The notes beneath the pieces are model-generated. The model was not told the DNA's origin, ran no database searches, and saw only the letters and a program-made list of their open reading frames with translations. Below, piece after piece: positions 53,812 through 62,377 of a stretch of 64,000 nucleotides of DNA (the stretch's first letter is position 1; every line of letters begins with the position of its first letter). The position numbers and the translations under genes are program-made. This stretch comes from Bog-473 sp963787485 (GTDB lineage Bacteria; Actinomycetota; Acidimicrobiia; Acidimicrobiales; RAAP-2): positions 62,001-126,000 of the forward strand of contig CAWBDF010000001.1 in assembly GCA_963787485.1 (NCBI GenBank). The letters are read 5' to 3'.

Positions 53812-54768
53812 TCAGTGCCTCTTGGGTTCGTAGGGCTTCGCGATGAGCATCTTGGAGGCCTCGTTGATCGTGCCGACCGGATCGTGGGGGTCGGTGAGGA
53901 GCCTCCCCTGCGACCGGTCGAGGATAGCCTCCATGTTGTCGCGCATGTCCTCGATCGTCAGATCCGGCTTGTAGATGCCGGCTGAGGCCGTCAGGGTGGT
54001 GGACGTGACGGCACCACCACCCACGTCGAACAGACCGCCCGTCACCTCGCAGTCCTCGTGCGCCAGGTAGGCGACCGCGGGCGAGACGAGCTCGGCGGGA
54101 ATGGCCCCGATGAACGCTTCACGGGCCTCGGCACTCTCGAGTCTGAAGAACGGGTCGAGCGAGTTGGTGTAGGCACCCGGGCTCATGGCGTTCACCTTGA
54201 TGCCGTGCTCGAGTCCTTCGACGGCGAGCCCGCGGGTCAAGCCGTAGATGCCGAATTTGGCTGCGCCGTACACGGCGAGTCCCGCGGTGCCGTACATCCC
54301 TCCCGACGTGGTGTTGACGATACGCCCGTAGCCGGCTTCCAACATGTGGGGCCACACGGCACGGCACATCCACAAATCACCCTTGAGGTGGACGTTCACC
54401 AGGATCTCGAGGTCGCCCGTCGTGATCTCGTCGAAGCCAGCGACCACACCGACGCCCGCGTTGTTCACCAGGATGTCGACGCGACCCCAGGTGGCCAACG
54501 CCGTCTGAACGATCGCCCTGGCGCTCTCCTCGTCGGCGACGCTGTGGAGGTCCGCGACGGCCTCACCCCCGGCGTCCCTGATCTCGGACGCCGTGCGCTC
54601 CGCGCTGGCCGGGATGGTATTCGCACCGTCGGGACCAACGCCCAGATCGTTCACCACGACCTTGGCGCCGCGTTCGGCCAGCAGCATGGAGTGGGACCGG
54701 CCCAGACCAGGCTTCCCACCCGCTCCGGTGACGATCGCCACCCGTCCGTCGAATCGCAGCGCGCTCAC
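53812..54768 (-). CDS. SDR-family oxidoreductase, MFE-type
   Basis: A 318-residue protein from GTG 54768. The cofactor loop VTGAGGKPGLGRSHS has the longer form seen in peroxisomal multifunctional-enzyme-type 3-hydroxyacyl-CoA dehydrogenases. LVNNAGVG, TTSGGMYG and the YGAAK catalytic pair follow. A C-terminal extension of about 60 residues exceeds the usual SDR length. Its start overlaps the stop of a truncated amidohydrolase frame, so it may be translated by coupling to it. Likely role: dehydrogenation of a hydroxyacyl or cyclic alcohol intermediate. Confidence 0.87.
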   Translation of the reverse strand: MSALRFDGRVAIVTGAGGKPGLGRSHSMLLAERGAKVVVNDLGVGPDGANTIPASAERTASEIRDAGGEAVADLHSVADEESARAIVQTALATWGRVDILVNNAGVGVVAGFDEITTGDLEILVNVHLKGDLWMCRAVWPHMLEAGYGRIVNTTSGGMYGTAGLAVYGAAKFGIYGLTRGLAVEGLEHGIKVNAMSPGAYTNSLDPFFRLESAEAREAFIGAIPAELVSPAVAYLAHEDCEVTGGLFDVGGGAVTSTTLTASAGIYKPDLTIEDMRDNMEAILDRSQGRLLTDPHDPVGTINEASKMLIAKPYEPKRH

Positions 54769-54863
54769 CAGTCCGTCCTCACGCCGCGCTCGAGGTACTC
54801 AGGCCAGAGCTCGGGCGGAATGGACGCATGGCCGTCGCCCGAGTCGACGATGGCACGTTCCAT
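54765..54863 (-). pseudogene. Truncated amidohydrolase N-terminus, leader-like ORF
   Basis: A 32-codon frame from ATG 54863 with an excellent AGGGAGGAAG ribosome binding site. Its product (IVDSGDGHASIPPELWPEYL) matches the first 30 residues of the two amidohydrolases in this cluster, then ends in TGA exactly at the start of the SDR gene (GGTGAG). A deletion seems to have joined a third amidohydrolase's start to the SDR. The short frame may now serve only to bring ribosomes to the SDR start. Confidence 0.65.
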
Positions 54864-55243
54864 TGATCTTCCTCCCTCTCTCCTGTGCGGGTGGCCGAGA
54901 CGAAGACGGGTGTTCGAGTTCGGTCCGAGTGCGTGTCCATGTCGGCAGGCCGGAATGCACACGTGCTGGTGCAGACGTTTTCAGCGCCCCCAAGGTCACA
55001 CCGTTCCGAATCGACCCCGTCTGCCTGCACGGGCGCCGCCAGCGACGCACGACGAGCACACAAAGGTGTACGGAGTACGCTAGGGTGTACGGAGTACACT
55101 GTCAAGCGGAACGAGATCTGTCCTCCACGTCAACCCCCGCCACGGCGGCCCCCGGGCGCCGGGGCGAGCCTTGATTTAGCCTCTGAAGAGAACCCGACCG
55201 AGCGACACCCAAGAAGAGCGACACGAGACCATCGGAGGTAAGC
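54864..55243. other. Divergent control region of the catabolic cluster
   Basis: 380 bp between the minus-strand cluster and the plus-strand dimeric-barrel and TetR genes. No gene is supported. It contains the tandem palindromes at 55066-55099 and presumably both promoters. Confidence 0.6.
55066..55099. promoter_or_regulatory. Tandem palindromic operators
   Basis: GTGTACGGAGTACGC (55066-55080) and GTGTACGGAGTACAC (55085-55099) repeat with a 19-bp period. The second is a perfect palindrome with 6-bp arms around GGA; the first differs at its last positions. They probably bind the TetR-type regulator encoded at 55635 and control the divergent catabolic genes. Confidence 0.7.
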
Positions 55244-55573
55244 GTGCAGAACGACGTCATGGTGGCATTCACTGGGATCTCTGATCCAGATCGCGCCGAC
55301 GAATTCAACAAGTGGTACGACGAGGTGCACGCAGTCGAAGCGCTGAAGATCCCCGGGGTCGTGTCCTGTCGACGCTACAAGCTCGCGGCCAATCAGATGA
55401 TGCCTCCGGGCCTTCCCGAATTCCTGGCCGTCTACCAGGTGGACCACGAGGTGATGGAATCCCTGCCCGGGGAGCTCGCGTCGAGGTCCGCCGCCGGCGA
55501 GATCTCCATGCACGAACTCATGGCGTCCGGAACGGTGGCCTTCTACGAGCAGGTGAGCGAGCCGACCCTTTGA
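55244..55573 (+). CDS. EthD-like dimeric alpha-beta barrel protein
   Basis: A 109-residue protein from GTG 55244, with TCGGAGGTAAG upstream. The pattern is that of ferredoxin-like dimeric barrels of the EthD/ABM type: VAFTGISDPDRADEFNKWYD, then HAVEALKIPGVVSCRRYKL, then FLAVYQVDHEVM. Such proteins often support ring-degrading or monooxygenase pathways by binding or isomerising intermediates. It heads a short plus-strand operon with TetR, opposite the catabolic cluster. Confidence 0.75.
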   Translation: MQNDVMVAFTGISDPDRADEFNKWYDEVHAVEALKIPGVVSCRRYKLAANQMMPPGLPEFLAVYQVDHEVMESLPGELASRSAAGEISMHELMASGTVAFYEQVSEPTL

Positions 55574-55634
55574 GCAACGACCATCGACGGCGGAAGGATG
55601 CGCGGCAAGTCGGGATGGACGGAGGCGTGAGACG

Positions 55635-56357
55635 TTGAGCGCGAGGACGCTGACGAAGACACGGGATCCCGACGAGGCCCCCCGCCCCAGACTGAACCGC
55701 GAGCAGATCGTACGGACGGCGGTTGCTCGAGCCGACCGGGAGGGGATCGACGCGCTCAGCATGCGAAGCCTGGCCCAGGACCTCGGCGTCGTGCCGATGG
55801 CGCTCTACAAGCACATCGCCCACAAGGAGGAGCTGCTCGACCGCATGGTCGACCAGGTCTTCGAGGAGCTCGAGTTCCCCGTCACCAGGGACGAGTTCCC
55901 CGTCACGGGGGAATGGAAGGCCGCACTGCGTGAGCGGGCCATCTCCATGCGTGAGGCCCTGCTCAGGCATCCCTGGGCGCTGGGCTTGATCGAATTGGGG
56001 ACTCCCGGCCCGGCCAATCTGCAGTATCAGGAGGGGTTTCTCCAGTGCCTGCGGGTGCAGGCCGACCTCTCCTTTGCCGCGGCGCTGCATGCCCACAGCC
56101 TGGTGCACAGCTACATCTACGGGTACGTCCATCAGCAGAACGCCATGCCCGTGGACACGGCGGCGGAGGCCCAGACCATCTTCCGGCGGATTGCCGAACA
56201 GCACCGCGACGTCGCCGTGGCGTACCCCCACATGGCCGAGCTCCTCACCGAGCTCGGCCGGTCTGGTTACGACTACGGCGAGGAATTCCGGTTCGGACTC
56301 GAGCTGCTGCTCGACGGCATCGAGCGGATTCGCCTGCGCGAGTTGAGCTCGAGGTAG
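55635..56357 (+). CDS. TetR-family regulator of the catabolic cluster
   Basis: A 240-residue protein from TTG 55635. The HTH is clear: REQIVRTAVARADREGIDA, then MRSLAQDLGVVPMALYKHI. The C-terminal part follows the TetR_C pattern of TetR-class repressors (WKAALRERAISMREALLRHP and later FRFGLELLLDGIERI). It probably binds the tandem palindromes 535 bp upstream and represses the divergent catabolic genes until a pathway compound binds. Confidence 0.87.
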   Translation: MSARTLTKTRDPDEAPRPRLNREQIVRTAVARADREGIDALSMRSLAQDLGVVPMALYKHIAHKEELLDRMVDQVFEELEFPVTRDEFPVTGEWKAALRERAISMREALLRHPWALGLIELGTPGPANLQYQEGFLQCLRVQADLSFAAALHAHSLVHSYIYGYVHQQNAMPVDTAAEAQTIFRRIAEQHRDVAVAYPHMAELLTELGRSGYDYGEEFRFGLELLLDGIERIRLRELSSR

Positions 56358-56364
56358 GACGCCG

Positions 56365-56847
56365 TCACGGCCCCTCCTCGGAGGCCGGGCCAACCGGCGC
56401 GAGGTGCACCAACAGGTTGTAGGTGATCAGCGCGATGGCCAGGTGCATGACCATGAGCACCGACACGGCCTGGGCGGATTGCCCGTTGTGCCAGATGTAG
56501 AGGTCCGGCAGGAACAGCACCAGCGTCACCAGCACGGCCAGGCGGAAGAAGAGCTGGCGGGGGCGAGCGCTGATCCGAGTCACGACGGGCCACCCGGCAC
56601 AGGCGATGACCACACCGATGACGGTGAGCCTGGCGTAGTCGTGGAACTGGAAGTGGGTGTACCCCTTGGCGGCCGGGAACACCCGCGTGCCCAACGCCAC
56701 GAGCGCCGCGTCCGCTGCCAGCGAGAGCCCCACGGCCAGCACGGTGGCCAGCGCCACCCGCCACCAGGCCGGCTGCCGGTGTCGAGGCGCGAAGTCGACG
56801 GAGGCCCAGCTCAGGACCCGCTCGACGACGTCCGGAGAGGCACCCAC
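56365..56847 (-). CDS. DUF6069-like four-helix membrane protein
   Basis: A 160-residue protein from GTG 56847. Four hydrophobic helices are separated by short loops (VALATVLAVGLSLAADAALVA, LTVIGVVIACAGWPVV, LFFRLAVLVTLVLFLPDLYI, VSVLMVMHLAIALITYNLLV). The Trp-His-x-Gly-Gln loop and MHLAIA resemble the DUF6069 group; this is a recollection of pattern. Function unknown. It is convergent to the TetR gene, 7 bp away. Confidence 0.65.
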   Translation of the reverse strand: MGASPDVVERVLSWASVDFAPRHRQPAWWRVALATVLAVGLSLAADAALVALGTRVFPAAKGYTHFQFHDYARLTVIGVVIACAGWPVVTRISARPRQLFFRLAVLVTLVLFLPDLYIWHNGQSAQAVSVLMVMHLAIALITYNLLVHLAPVGPASEEGP

Positions 56848-57014
56848 GCCACCAGGCTACGAAACGCGGGGCCCACCCCGAGTCATCCGAGAGGTGGAAA
56901 TCCCCCGCACCTCTCCATCTCGAGTCTCATCGGGCCGCGACCGCAGCCTCCACGGATCCGGTCGCCCTGCACCACCCGTGTCCTCCTCCCAACCCGGGCC
57001 CGACAGTGGTCGCC

Positions 57015-58433
57015 TCACGCCTCGGCGACGGCGGCCACCAGCTTTCGGAGCGTGTCCTTGGCGTCGCCGAAGAGCATGATGGTCTTCGGGTCGTAGAGCA
57101 GGTCGTTGTCGATCCCGGCGAAACCCGGTCGCATGGACCGCTTCAAAAAGACGATGTTCTGCGCCTCGTCGGCGTTGATGATCGGCATGCCGTAAATCGG
57201 GCTGCCCGGAGTGGTCTTGGCTGCCGGGTTCACGGTGTCGTTGGCCCCCACCACCAGGGCGACGTCCGCCGTCGGCATCTCGAGGTTGACCTCGTCCATC
57301 TCCTTGAGCTCGTCGTAGGGGACGTTGGCCTCGGCCAAGAGCACGTTCATGTGGCCGGGCATACGGCCGGCCACCGGGTGGATGGCGAAGAAGGTCTCGA
57401 CGCCCCGAGCCTTGAGGGCGTCGGCCAGCTCGCGGGCCGTGTGCTGGGCCTGGGCCACTGCCAGGCCGTACCCGGGGATGATCACCACCTTGCGCGCGTA
57501 GGCCAAGAGGACGCCGACGTCCTCGGGCGTGCCGGTGCGCACCACGCGCGACACGTCCCCCGCCTCGCCCCCCGTGGCCGTGATCACCGCGCCGAAGGCG
57601 CTGAACAAGATGTTGGGCAGAGAACGGCCCATGGCTGCGCTCATGAGCCGGGTCAAGATCATGCCCGATGCCCCAACCAGGGTTCCGGCCACGATGAGCA
57701 GGGCGTTGTCCAGCACGAAGCCCGACGCCGCCACGGCCAATCCGGTGAAGGAGTTCAGCAGGGAGATCAGCACGGGCACGTCCGCGCCGCCGATGGGCAG
57801 GACGCAGATCACCCCGAGCCCCAGGGAGAGGGCCAGCACTACCCACACGTAGGCGATATCGCCCGTCACCAGGGCGAGCACGAGGGCCGCCACGACGGCC
57901 AGCCCTACCGCTGCGTTGATGGCCTGCTGCGCCGGGTACGTGATGGGCCGCCCGGTGATCAGCTCCTGCAGCTTGACGAAGGCGACGGCACTCCCGGAGA
58001 AGGAGACCGACCCGATCAGCACGCCGAGCAGGACCTCGGCGGTGACGTAGACCGCCGGCTGGAGCCCGAGGCGGCGCAGGTGCAGGAGCTCGACGATGGC
58101 GATCAGCGCGGCCGCGCCGCCTCCGACACCGTTGAAGATGGCCACGAGCTGTGGCATCGCCGTCATCTTCACGAACCGAGCCACCGGAACGGCGATGGCG
58201 GCGCCCAGCACCATGGCCACGACGGCCAACACGAGGTTCCTCCCCGAGTGCCGCAGGGTGGGCAGGGTGAATGTCATGGCCACGGCCAGGATCGCCGCCG
58301 CCGCGCCGACCAGGTTGCCCTGGCGGGCGTGTCGTGGTGAGCTCAGCCCCTTCAGGGCGACGATGAAGCCGGCGATCGCTACGAGGTAGGCCAGGTCGCG
58401 CGCGGTCGCCAGGGTGAACGAGACGGCGATCAT
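57015..58433 (-). CDS. pntB: NAD(P) transhydrogenase beta subunit
   Basis: A 472-residue protein from ATG 58433, overlapping the pntAB stop as TGATG. The N-terminal half has eight or nine membrane helices, including the proton-channel stretch with IFNGVGGGAAALIA. The C-terminal NADP(H)-binding domain III reads VVIIPGYGLAVAQAQH, IHPVAGRMPGHMNVLLAEA, DVALVVGANDTVNPAA and DLLYDPKTIMLFGDAK. The complex couples proton flow to hydride transfer between NADH and NADP at the cytoplasmic membrane. Last gene of a three-gene pnt operon. Confidence 0.95.
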   Translation of the reverse strand: MIAVSFTLATARDLAYLVAIAGFIVALKGLSSPRHARQGNLVGAAAAILAVAMTFTLPTLRHSGRNLVLAVVAMVLGAAIAVPVARFVKMTAMPQLVAIFNGVGGGAAALIAIVELLHLRRLGLQPAVYVTAEVLLGVLIGSVSFSGSAVAFVKLQELITGRPITYPAQQAINAAVGLAVVAALVLALVTGDIAYVWVVLALSLGLGVICVLPIGGADVPVLISLLNSFTGLAVAASGFVLDNALLIVAGTLVGASGMILTRLMSAAMGRSLPNILFSAFGAVITATGGEAGDVSRVVRTGTPEDVGVLLAYARKVVIIPGYGLAVAQAQHTARELADALKARGVETFFAIHPVAGRMPGHMNVLLAEANVPYDELKEMDEVNLEMPTADVALVVGANDTVNPAAKTTPGSPIYGMPIINADEAQNIVFLKRSMRPGFAGIDNDLLYDPKTIMLFGDAKDTLRKLVAAVAEA

Positions 58434-58852
58434 CAGACCGTGCTGCCCGAAGGTGGTTCGTTGGGTCCGGCGTCCTCGGCCGCGGTCGCTCTGGTCGACT
58501 CGGGTGTTCGCCCTCGCTCGCCCGGCTTGGCCTTGAACATCTCGAGCATGCGGTCGGTGACGACGAAACCGCCGACGACGTTCACGGTGGCCAGGAACAC
58601 GGCGACGAACCCGAGGACCAGCTGGGCTGTGCCGTTCGCCTCCCCCATCACGATCAGCGCGCCGACCAGCACAATGCCGTGGATGGCGTTCGAACCCGAC
58701 ATGAGCGGCGTGTGCAGAATGCTCGGCACCTTGGAGACGACCTCGATCCCCACGAACGCCGCCAGCACGAAGATCGTGAGGTAGGCGACGATCCCGGTGC
58801 TCGACCCGCCCGACGAGGCCGCCGACGCGGACTGCAGCACGAACCCGATCAC
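58433..58852 (-). CDS. pntAB: NAD(P) transhydrogenase alpha subunit, membrane part
   Basis: A 139-residue protein from GTG 58852, overlapping the pntAA stop as GTGA; an open frame upstream is not used. Three or four helices cover most of the chain (AYLTIFVLAAFVGIEVVSKV, MSGSNAIHGIVLVGALIVMG, LVLGFVAVFLATVNVVGGFV). The conserved P-S-I-L-H-T-P-L-M-S-G segment is present. It is the split membrane domain of the alpha subunit, as in three-subunit transhydrogenases. The polar C-terminal tail of about 35 residues is longer than usual. Confidence 0.93.
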   Translation of the reverse strand: MIGFVLQSASAASSGGSSTGIVAYLTIFVLAAFVGIEVVSKVPSILHTPLMSGSNAIHGIVLVGALIVMGEANGTAQLVLGFVAVFLATVNVVGGFVVTDRMLEMFKAKPGERGRTPESTRATAAEDAGPNEPPSGSTV

Positions 58853-59991
58853 GACGGCGCTCCCGCCCCGTCGCCGAGCAGCTCGACCGCCGCCGGTGCC
58901 ACCGGGCTCCCCTCGCGCAAGACGCACATGCCCGCGACGACCTCGTCGTCCCAATCGGGGGCCAAGGTGCCCTCGGGGCCGATGAGGCCGATGACGTTGG
59001 CCACGTTGCGGGCGAAGAGGAAGCTGGCGTGCGTCGGCATGCTCGACGGCGGGTTGGCCAAACCGACCACGCGGACCCCGTGGTGCTCGACGATCTCGCC
59101 CGCCACGGTCAGCTCGCAGTTGCCACCCTGGTCCGCCGCCATGTCCACGACCACGGCGCCGTCGGCCATCCCCTCGACCATCGACGTCGTGAGGAGCACG
59201 GGAGCTCGTCTGCCGGGCACTGCCGCGGTGGCGATCACCACGTCGGAACGGCCCACCTCCTCGGCCAGCGCCGCACGTTGGCGCGCGAGCTCGTCCGGGG
59301 AGAGCTCGCGCGCGTAGCCGCCCACACCCTCGGCGGTGACGCCGGTGTCCAGGAAGGTGGCCCCCAGGCTCTCTGCTTCTTCCTTGGCTGCGGCCCGGAC
59401 GTCATAGGCCTTCACGACCGCTCCGAGCCGCCGTGCGGTGGCGATCGACTGGAGTCCGGCCACCCCGACTCCCATGACCAGCACCTTGGCGGGGGGAACC
59501 GTCCCCGCCGCCATGACGAACATCGGGAAGAACTTCGACAGATGCTCGGCGGCGGCCAGCGCGGCGCGGTACCCCGACACCGTCGCCTGGGAGCTGAGGG
59601 CGTCCATGCCCTGCGCGCGGCTGATCCGGGGCAACAAGTCGAAGCTGAAGACCGTCGCGCCCTTGGCGGCGAGCACACGGACGGCCTGCTCGGACTGGGT
59701 CACGCCAAAGAAGCTGAGCAGGGTGGCGCCGTCGGGCACCGCCGTCGCCTCTTCTGGGCTCGGCGGGTTGACCCGGACCACGAGGACGGCCCCCGACAGG
59801 GCCCCCGGGGCGTCCGGCGACACGGTCGCCCCGGCCTCGGCATAGGCGCCGTCGCCGAACCAGGCCGAGCGCCCGGCTCCCGATTGCACCGCCACGTCCC
59901 AGCCCGCGACGACGAGCTTCTTGGTCACCTCGGGCACCAGGGCCACCCGGCGCTCTCCGGGCCGGCTCTCCGTGACCACCGCCAGTTTCAC
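58849..59991 (-). CDS. pntAA: NAD(P) transhydrogenase alpha subunit, NAD-binding part
   Basis: A 380-residue protein from GTG 59991. The alanine-dehydrogenase/PNT N-terminal domain begins KLAVVTESRPGERRVALVPE. The NAD-binding domain has KVLVMGVGVAGLQSIATARR with the Gly-rich loop, VVKAYDVRAAAKEEAESLG and VVVDMAADQGGNCELT. It binds NAD(H) as domain I of transhydrogenase. First gene of pntAA-pntAB-pntB; start and stop overlaps couple all three. Confidence 0.95.
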   Translation of the reverse strand: MKLAVVTESRPGERRVALVPEVTKKLVVAGWDVAVQSGAGRSAWFGDGAYAEAGATVSPDAPGALSGAVLVVRVNPPSPEEATAVPDGATLLSFFGVTQSEQAVRVLAAKGATVFSFDLLPRISRAQGMDALSSQATVSGYRAALAAAEHLSKFFPMFVMAAGTVPPAKVLVMGVGVAGLQSIATARRLGAVVKAYDVRAAAKEEAESLGATFLDTGVTAEGVGGYARELSPDELARQRAALAEEVGRSDVVIATAAVPGRRAPVLLTTSMVEGMADGAVVVDMAADQGGNCELTVAGEIVEHHGVRVVGLANPPSSMPTHASFLFARNVANVIGLIGPEGTLAPDWDDEVVAGMCVLREGSPVAPAAVELLGDGAGAPS

Positions 59992-60074
59992 GGTCGCTCT
60001 GTCTAGCAGCTGACCTGTCTAGCAGCCGACCCCTGGCGCGCTCCCCATCCCCCGCGGCAACGTCCGTCGTGTGC

Positions 60075-60467
60075 TCAGTCGGCGTCGCCGACGGCGGCTG
60101 CGGCGTCCTGCGCCACACGGCGCAGGAGGTTCGACACGCGTTGGTGCGTCACGCCGAAGAGGTGGGCGATGCTCGGAATGCTCTGTCCCTCGGCCCTGAG
60201 CGCAACGACGAGCGAGCGGCGGAGATACCCGCTGGCCTCCGACTGACGGCGCAGGATCGTGCTCACCAGTTGCACGGTGCCCGGCTCGTCCTCGTCCCCC
60301 AGGATCGCCTTCCATTCCAGCCCGTTCTTTCGGGCCAGGCGGACCGTGGCGATGCGCTCGGAGAGCAGCCGCTCGCTCTCGGCGTTGACTCGGAGCACGG
60401 ACTCAAGCTCGTCGAGCGCTTTCAGCACTTCGTCGGCCCCCGCGGGTTCTTCTCTATGGTCCGGCAT
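60075..60467 (-). CDS. HTH-containing hypothetical protein
   Basis: A 130-residue protein from ATG 60467. An N-terminal coiled-coil-like helix (LKALDELESVLRVNAESERL) is followed by a resolvase/sigma-like helix-turn-helix near the C-terminus (SIPSIAHLFGVTHQRVSNLL). It looks like a small DNA-binding regulator. It lies upstream of the pnt operon in the same direction, 83 bp away, and might regulate it; no operator is recognised. About 275 bp upstream of it, to 60742, hold no clear gene. Confidence 0.65.
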   Translation of the reverse strand: MPDHREEPAGADEVLKALDELESVLRVNAESERLLSERIATVRLARKNGLEWKAILGDEDEPGTVQLVSTILRRQSEASGYLRRSLVVALRAEGQSIPSIAHLFGVTHQRVSNLLRRVAQDAAAAVGDAD

Positions 60468-60742
60468 TGAAATCTCTGCTCCCTCTAGGGCCTCTCATCT
60501 CGGAACGGCTCAGTCGTTTGGGTGGCCAACTGCGCCGGATTTCTCCGTCACGTCGTGCCGCGCCGACTCCGAATCGAACGATTCACCTGGCGCCAGCCTA
60601 AGACTTCTCGCACCGGGTATGACGTCAGGACCGCACCTGCGCCGGCACCAAGGCCGTGCACACTGGCAATCTCCAACCAGACGGCCGGCTATGGGTGTTG
60701 CCGCACCACCGGTTGACGGCCCCGGACCGCGCCTCGGCGGCC

Positions 60743-62377
60743 ATGTCCGATTTCCGCCAGAAAATTGGCCTGGCGCGTGCAACGCTGGCATCGGTGTTCG
60801 ACGATCCCGACCGATGCTACGAGGCGGCAAGGAGCAAGGATCCGCGCTTCGACGGTTGGTTCTACTGCGCCGTCACGTCGACCGGGATCTACTGCCGTCC
60901 GAGCTGTCCGGCCCGGACGCCTGCACGCGAGCATCTTCGGTTCTACGCCACCGCGGCCGCGGCGCAGCACGATGGCTTCCGCGCCTGCCTTCGTTGCCGT
61001 CCCGACGCCACGCCGGGCTCACCCGAATGGGACCTCAGGGCCGACGTCGTGGCGCGGGCCATGCGCCTGATCCACGACGGCGTGGTGGACCGCGAAGGTG
61101 TCGAGGGACTGGCTCGGCGTCTGGCCTACAGCTCGCGACAGCTGCACCGGCTGATGACCGCGGAGATCGGCACCGGCCCACTCGCCGTGGCCAGGGCGCA
61201 ACGCAGCCAGACGGCCCGTATCTTGTTGGAGAGCACCGACCTTCCCGTGGCCGACATCGCGTTCGCCGCGGGCTTCGCGAGTGTCCGACAGTGCAACGAC
61301 ACGCTGCGCCAGATCTTCGCCGACACGCCGCGCGGACTTCGGGCGCGGGCCGCGCGTTCTCGACACGGCAGAGCGGCGGGAGCTGGCTCGTCTCCCACCG
61401 ACAGGACCACCCAGACGATCCGGCTCCGCCTGCCGTGCCGCACGCCCTTCAGCGCGTCGTCGGTGCTCGGATTCCTGGGCCAACGGGCGCTGGAGGGAGT
61501 CGAGACCTTCGACGGCGTGACCTACCGGCGCAGCCTTCGACTGGCGCACGGTTGGGGCGTCGTGTCGCTCAGTGCGTCACCGGACCGGGCGTCCCGGGGA
61601 CACGGCTGCGTGGTGGCGGACCTCTCCCTCTCGGATCTGCGTGACCTGACGACCGCGGTCGAGCGGTGCCGGCGCCTCCTCGACCTCGACGCCGACCCCG
61701 TGGCCGTGGCCGAGACCCTGGGCCAGGACCCCTTCCTCGGACCGCTGGTCCGTGACCACCCGGAGCGTCGCGTGCCCGGTACGGTCGACGGCTACGAGCT
61801 GGCCGTGCGCGCCGTCATCGGTCAACAGGTCTCCGTGGCCGGCGGGCGGACCGTCGCCGGGAGGCTCGTCGGAGCGGCGGGGGAGCACCTGGGTCCGAGC
61901 TCCGGCCTCACGGTCTCCGGCCAGGGTGCGACCAGTGCCGTCACCCACCTCTTCCCCTCGCCCGCCGCGCTGGCCGAGCTGGCTGAGCGCGATCCGGGCG
62001 CATTCGCCATGCCCGCCCATCGCCGACGTGCGCTGGCCGCCCTGGCCCGGGCGGTCGATGGCGGCGAGCTGGTGATTGATGCCGGTGCAGATCCCCAGCA
62101 GGTCCGCGCCGCGCTGGTCATCCTGCCGGGCATCGGGCCGTGGACCGCCGAGTATGTCGCCATGCGCGCGCTGCACGATCCGGACGCCTTCATGCCGACT
62201 GACCTCGGTGTCCGACGCTCGGCGGCGGTCCTCGGCCTGTCCGACGACCCTGTCCGCCTCACCGAGCTCAGCCGGGCCTGGCGACCGTGGCGGAGTTACG
62301 TCATGGCACACCTGTGGTCCATCCCGGCTCGACCGATGACCGCGCCGGCCTCACGCGAGAAGGGACACGCCGCATGA
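60743..62377 (+). CDS. Ada-AlkA bifunctional alkylation-repair protein
   Basis: A 544-residue protein; ATG 60743 is chosen though the frame is open further upstream. Residues 24-90 form the Ada zinc domain with the nucleophile and ligands C51, C55, C82 and C85 (IYCRPSCPAR, ACLRCRPDA). An AraC-type HTH follows (GLARRLAYSSRQLHRLMTAE, LESTDLPVADIAFAAGF). The C-terminal half is an AlkA glycosylase: helix-hairpin-helix ILPGIGPWTAEYVAMRAL and the catalytic Asp in FMPTDLG. It senses methyl-phosphotriesters and excises alkylated bases. The O6-alkylguanine function is encoded by the next, overlapping gene. Confidence 0.92.
   Translation: MSDFRQKIGLARATLASVFDDPDRCYEAARSKDPRFDGWFYCAVTSTGIYCRPSCPARTPAREHLRFYATAAAAQHDGFRACLRCRPDATPGSPEWDLRADVVARAMRLIHDGVVDREGVEGLARRLAYSSRQLHRLMTAEIGTGPLAVARAQRSQTARILLESTDLPVADIAFAAGFASVRQCNDTLRQIFADTPRGLRARAARSRHGRAAGAGSSPTDRTTQTIRLRLPCRTPFSASSVLGFLGQRALEGVETFDGVTYRRSLRLAHGWGVVSLSASPDRASRGHGCVVADLSLSDLRDLTTAVERCRRLLDLDADPVAVAETLGQDPFLGPLVRDHPERRVPGTVDGYELAVRAVIGQQVSVAGGRTVAGRLVGAAGEHLGPSSGLTVSGQGATSAVTHLFPSPAALAELAERDPGAFAMPAHRRRALAALARAVDGGELVIDAGADPQQVRAALVILPGIGPWTAEYVAMRALHDPDAFMPTDLGVRRSAAVLGLSDDPVRLTELSRAWRPWRSYVMAHLWSIPARPMTAPASREKGHAA

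Noticed and set aside
52170..53846. A 558-codon plus-strand open frame
   Set aside because: Antisense to the second amidohydrolase and the start of the flavoprotein gene; no motifs.
57006..58340. A 444-codon plus-strand open frame opposite pntB
   Set aside because: pntB is unmistakable on the minus strand; the plus frame is Gly/His/Asp-rich with no domain.
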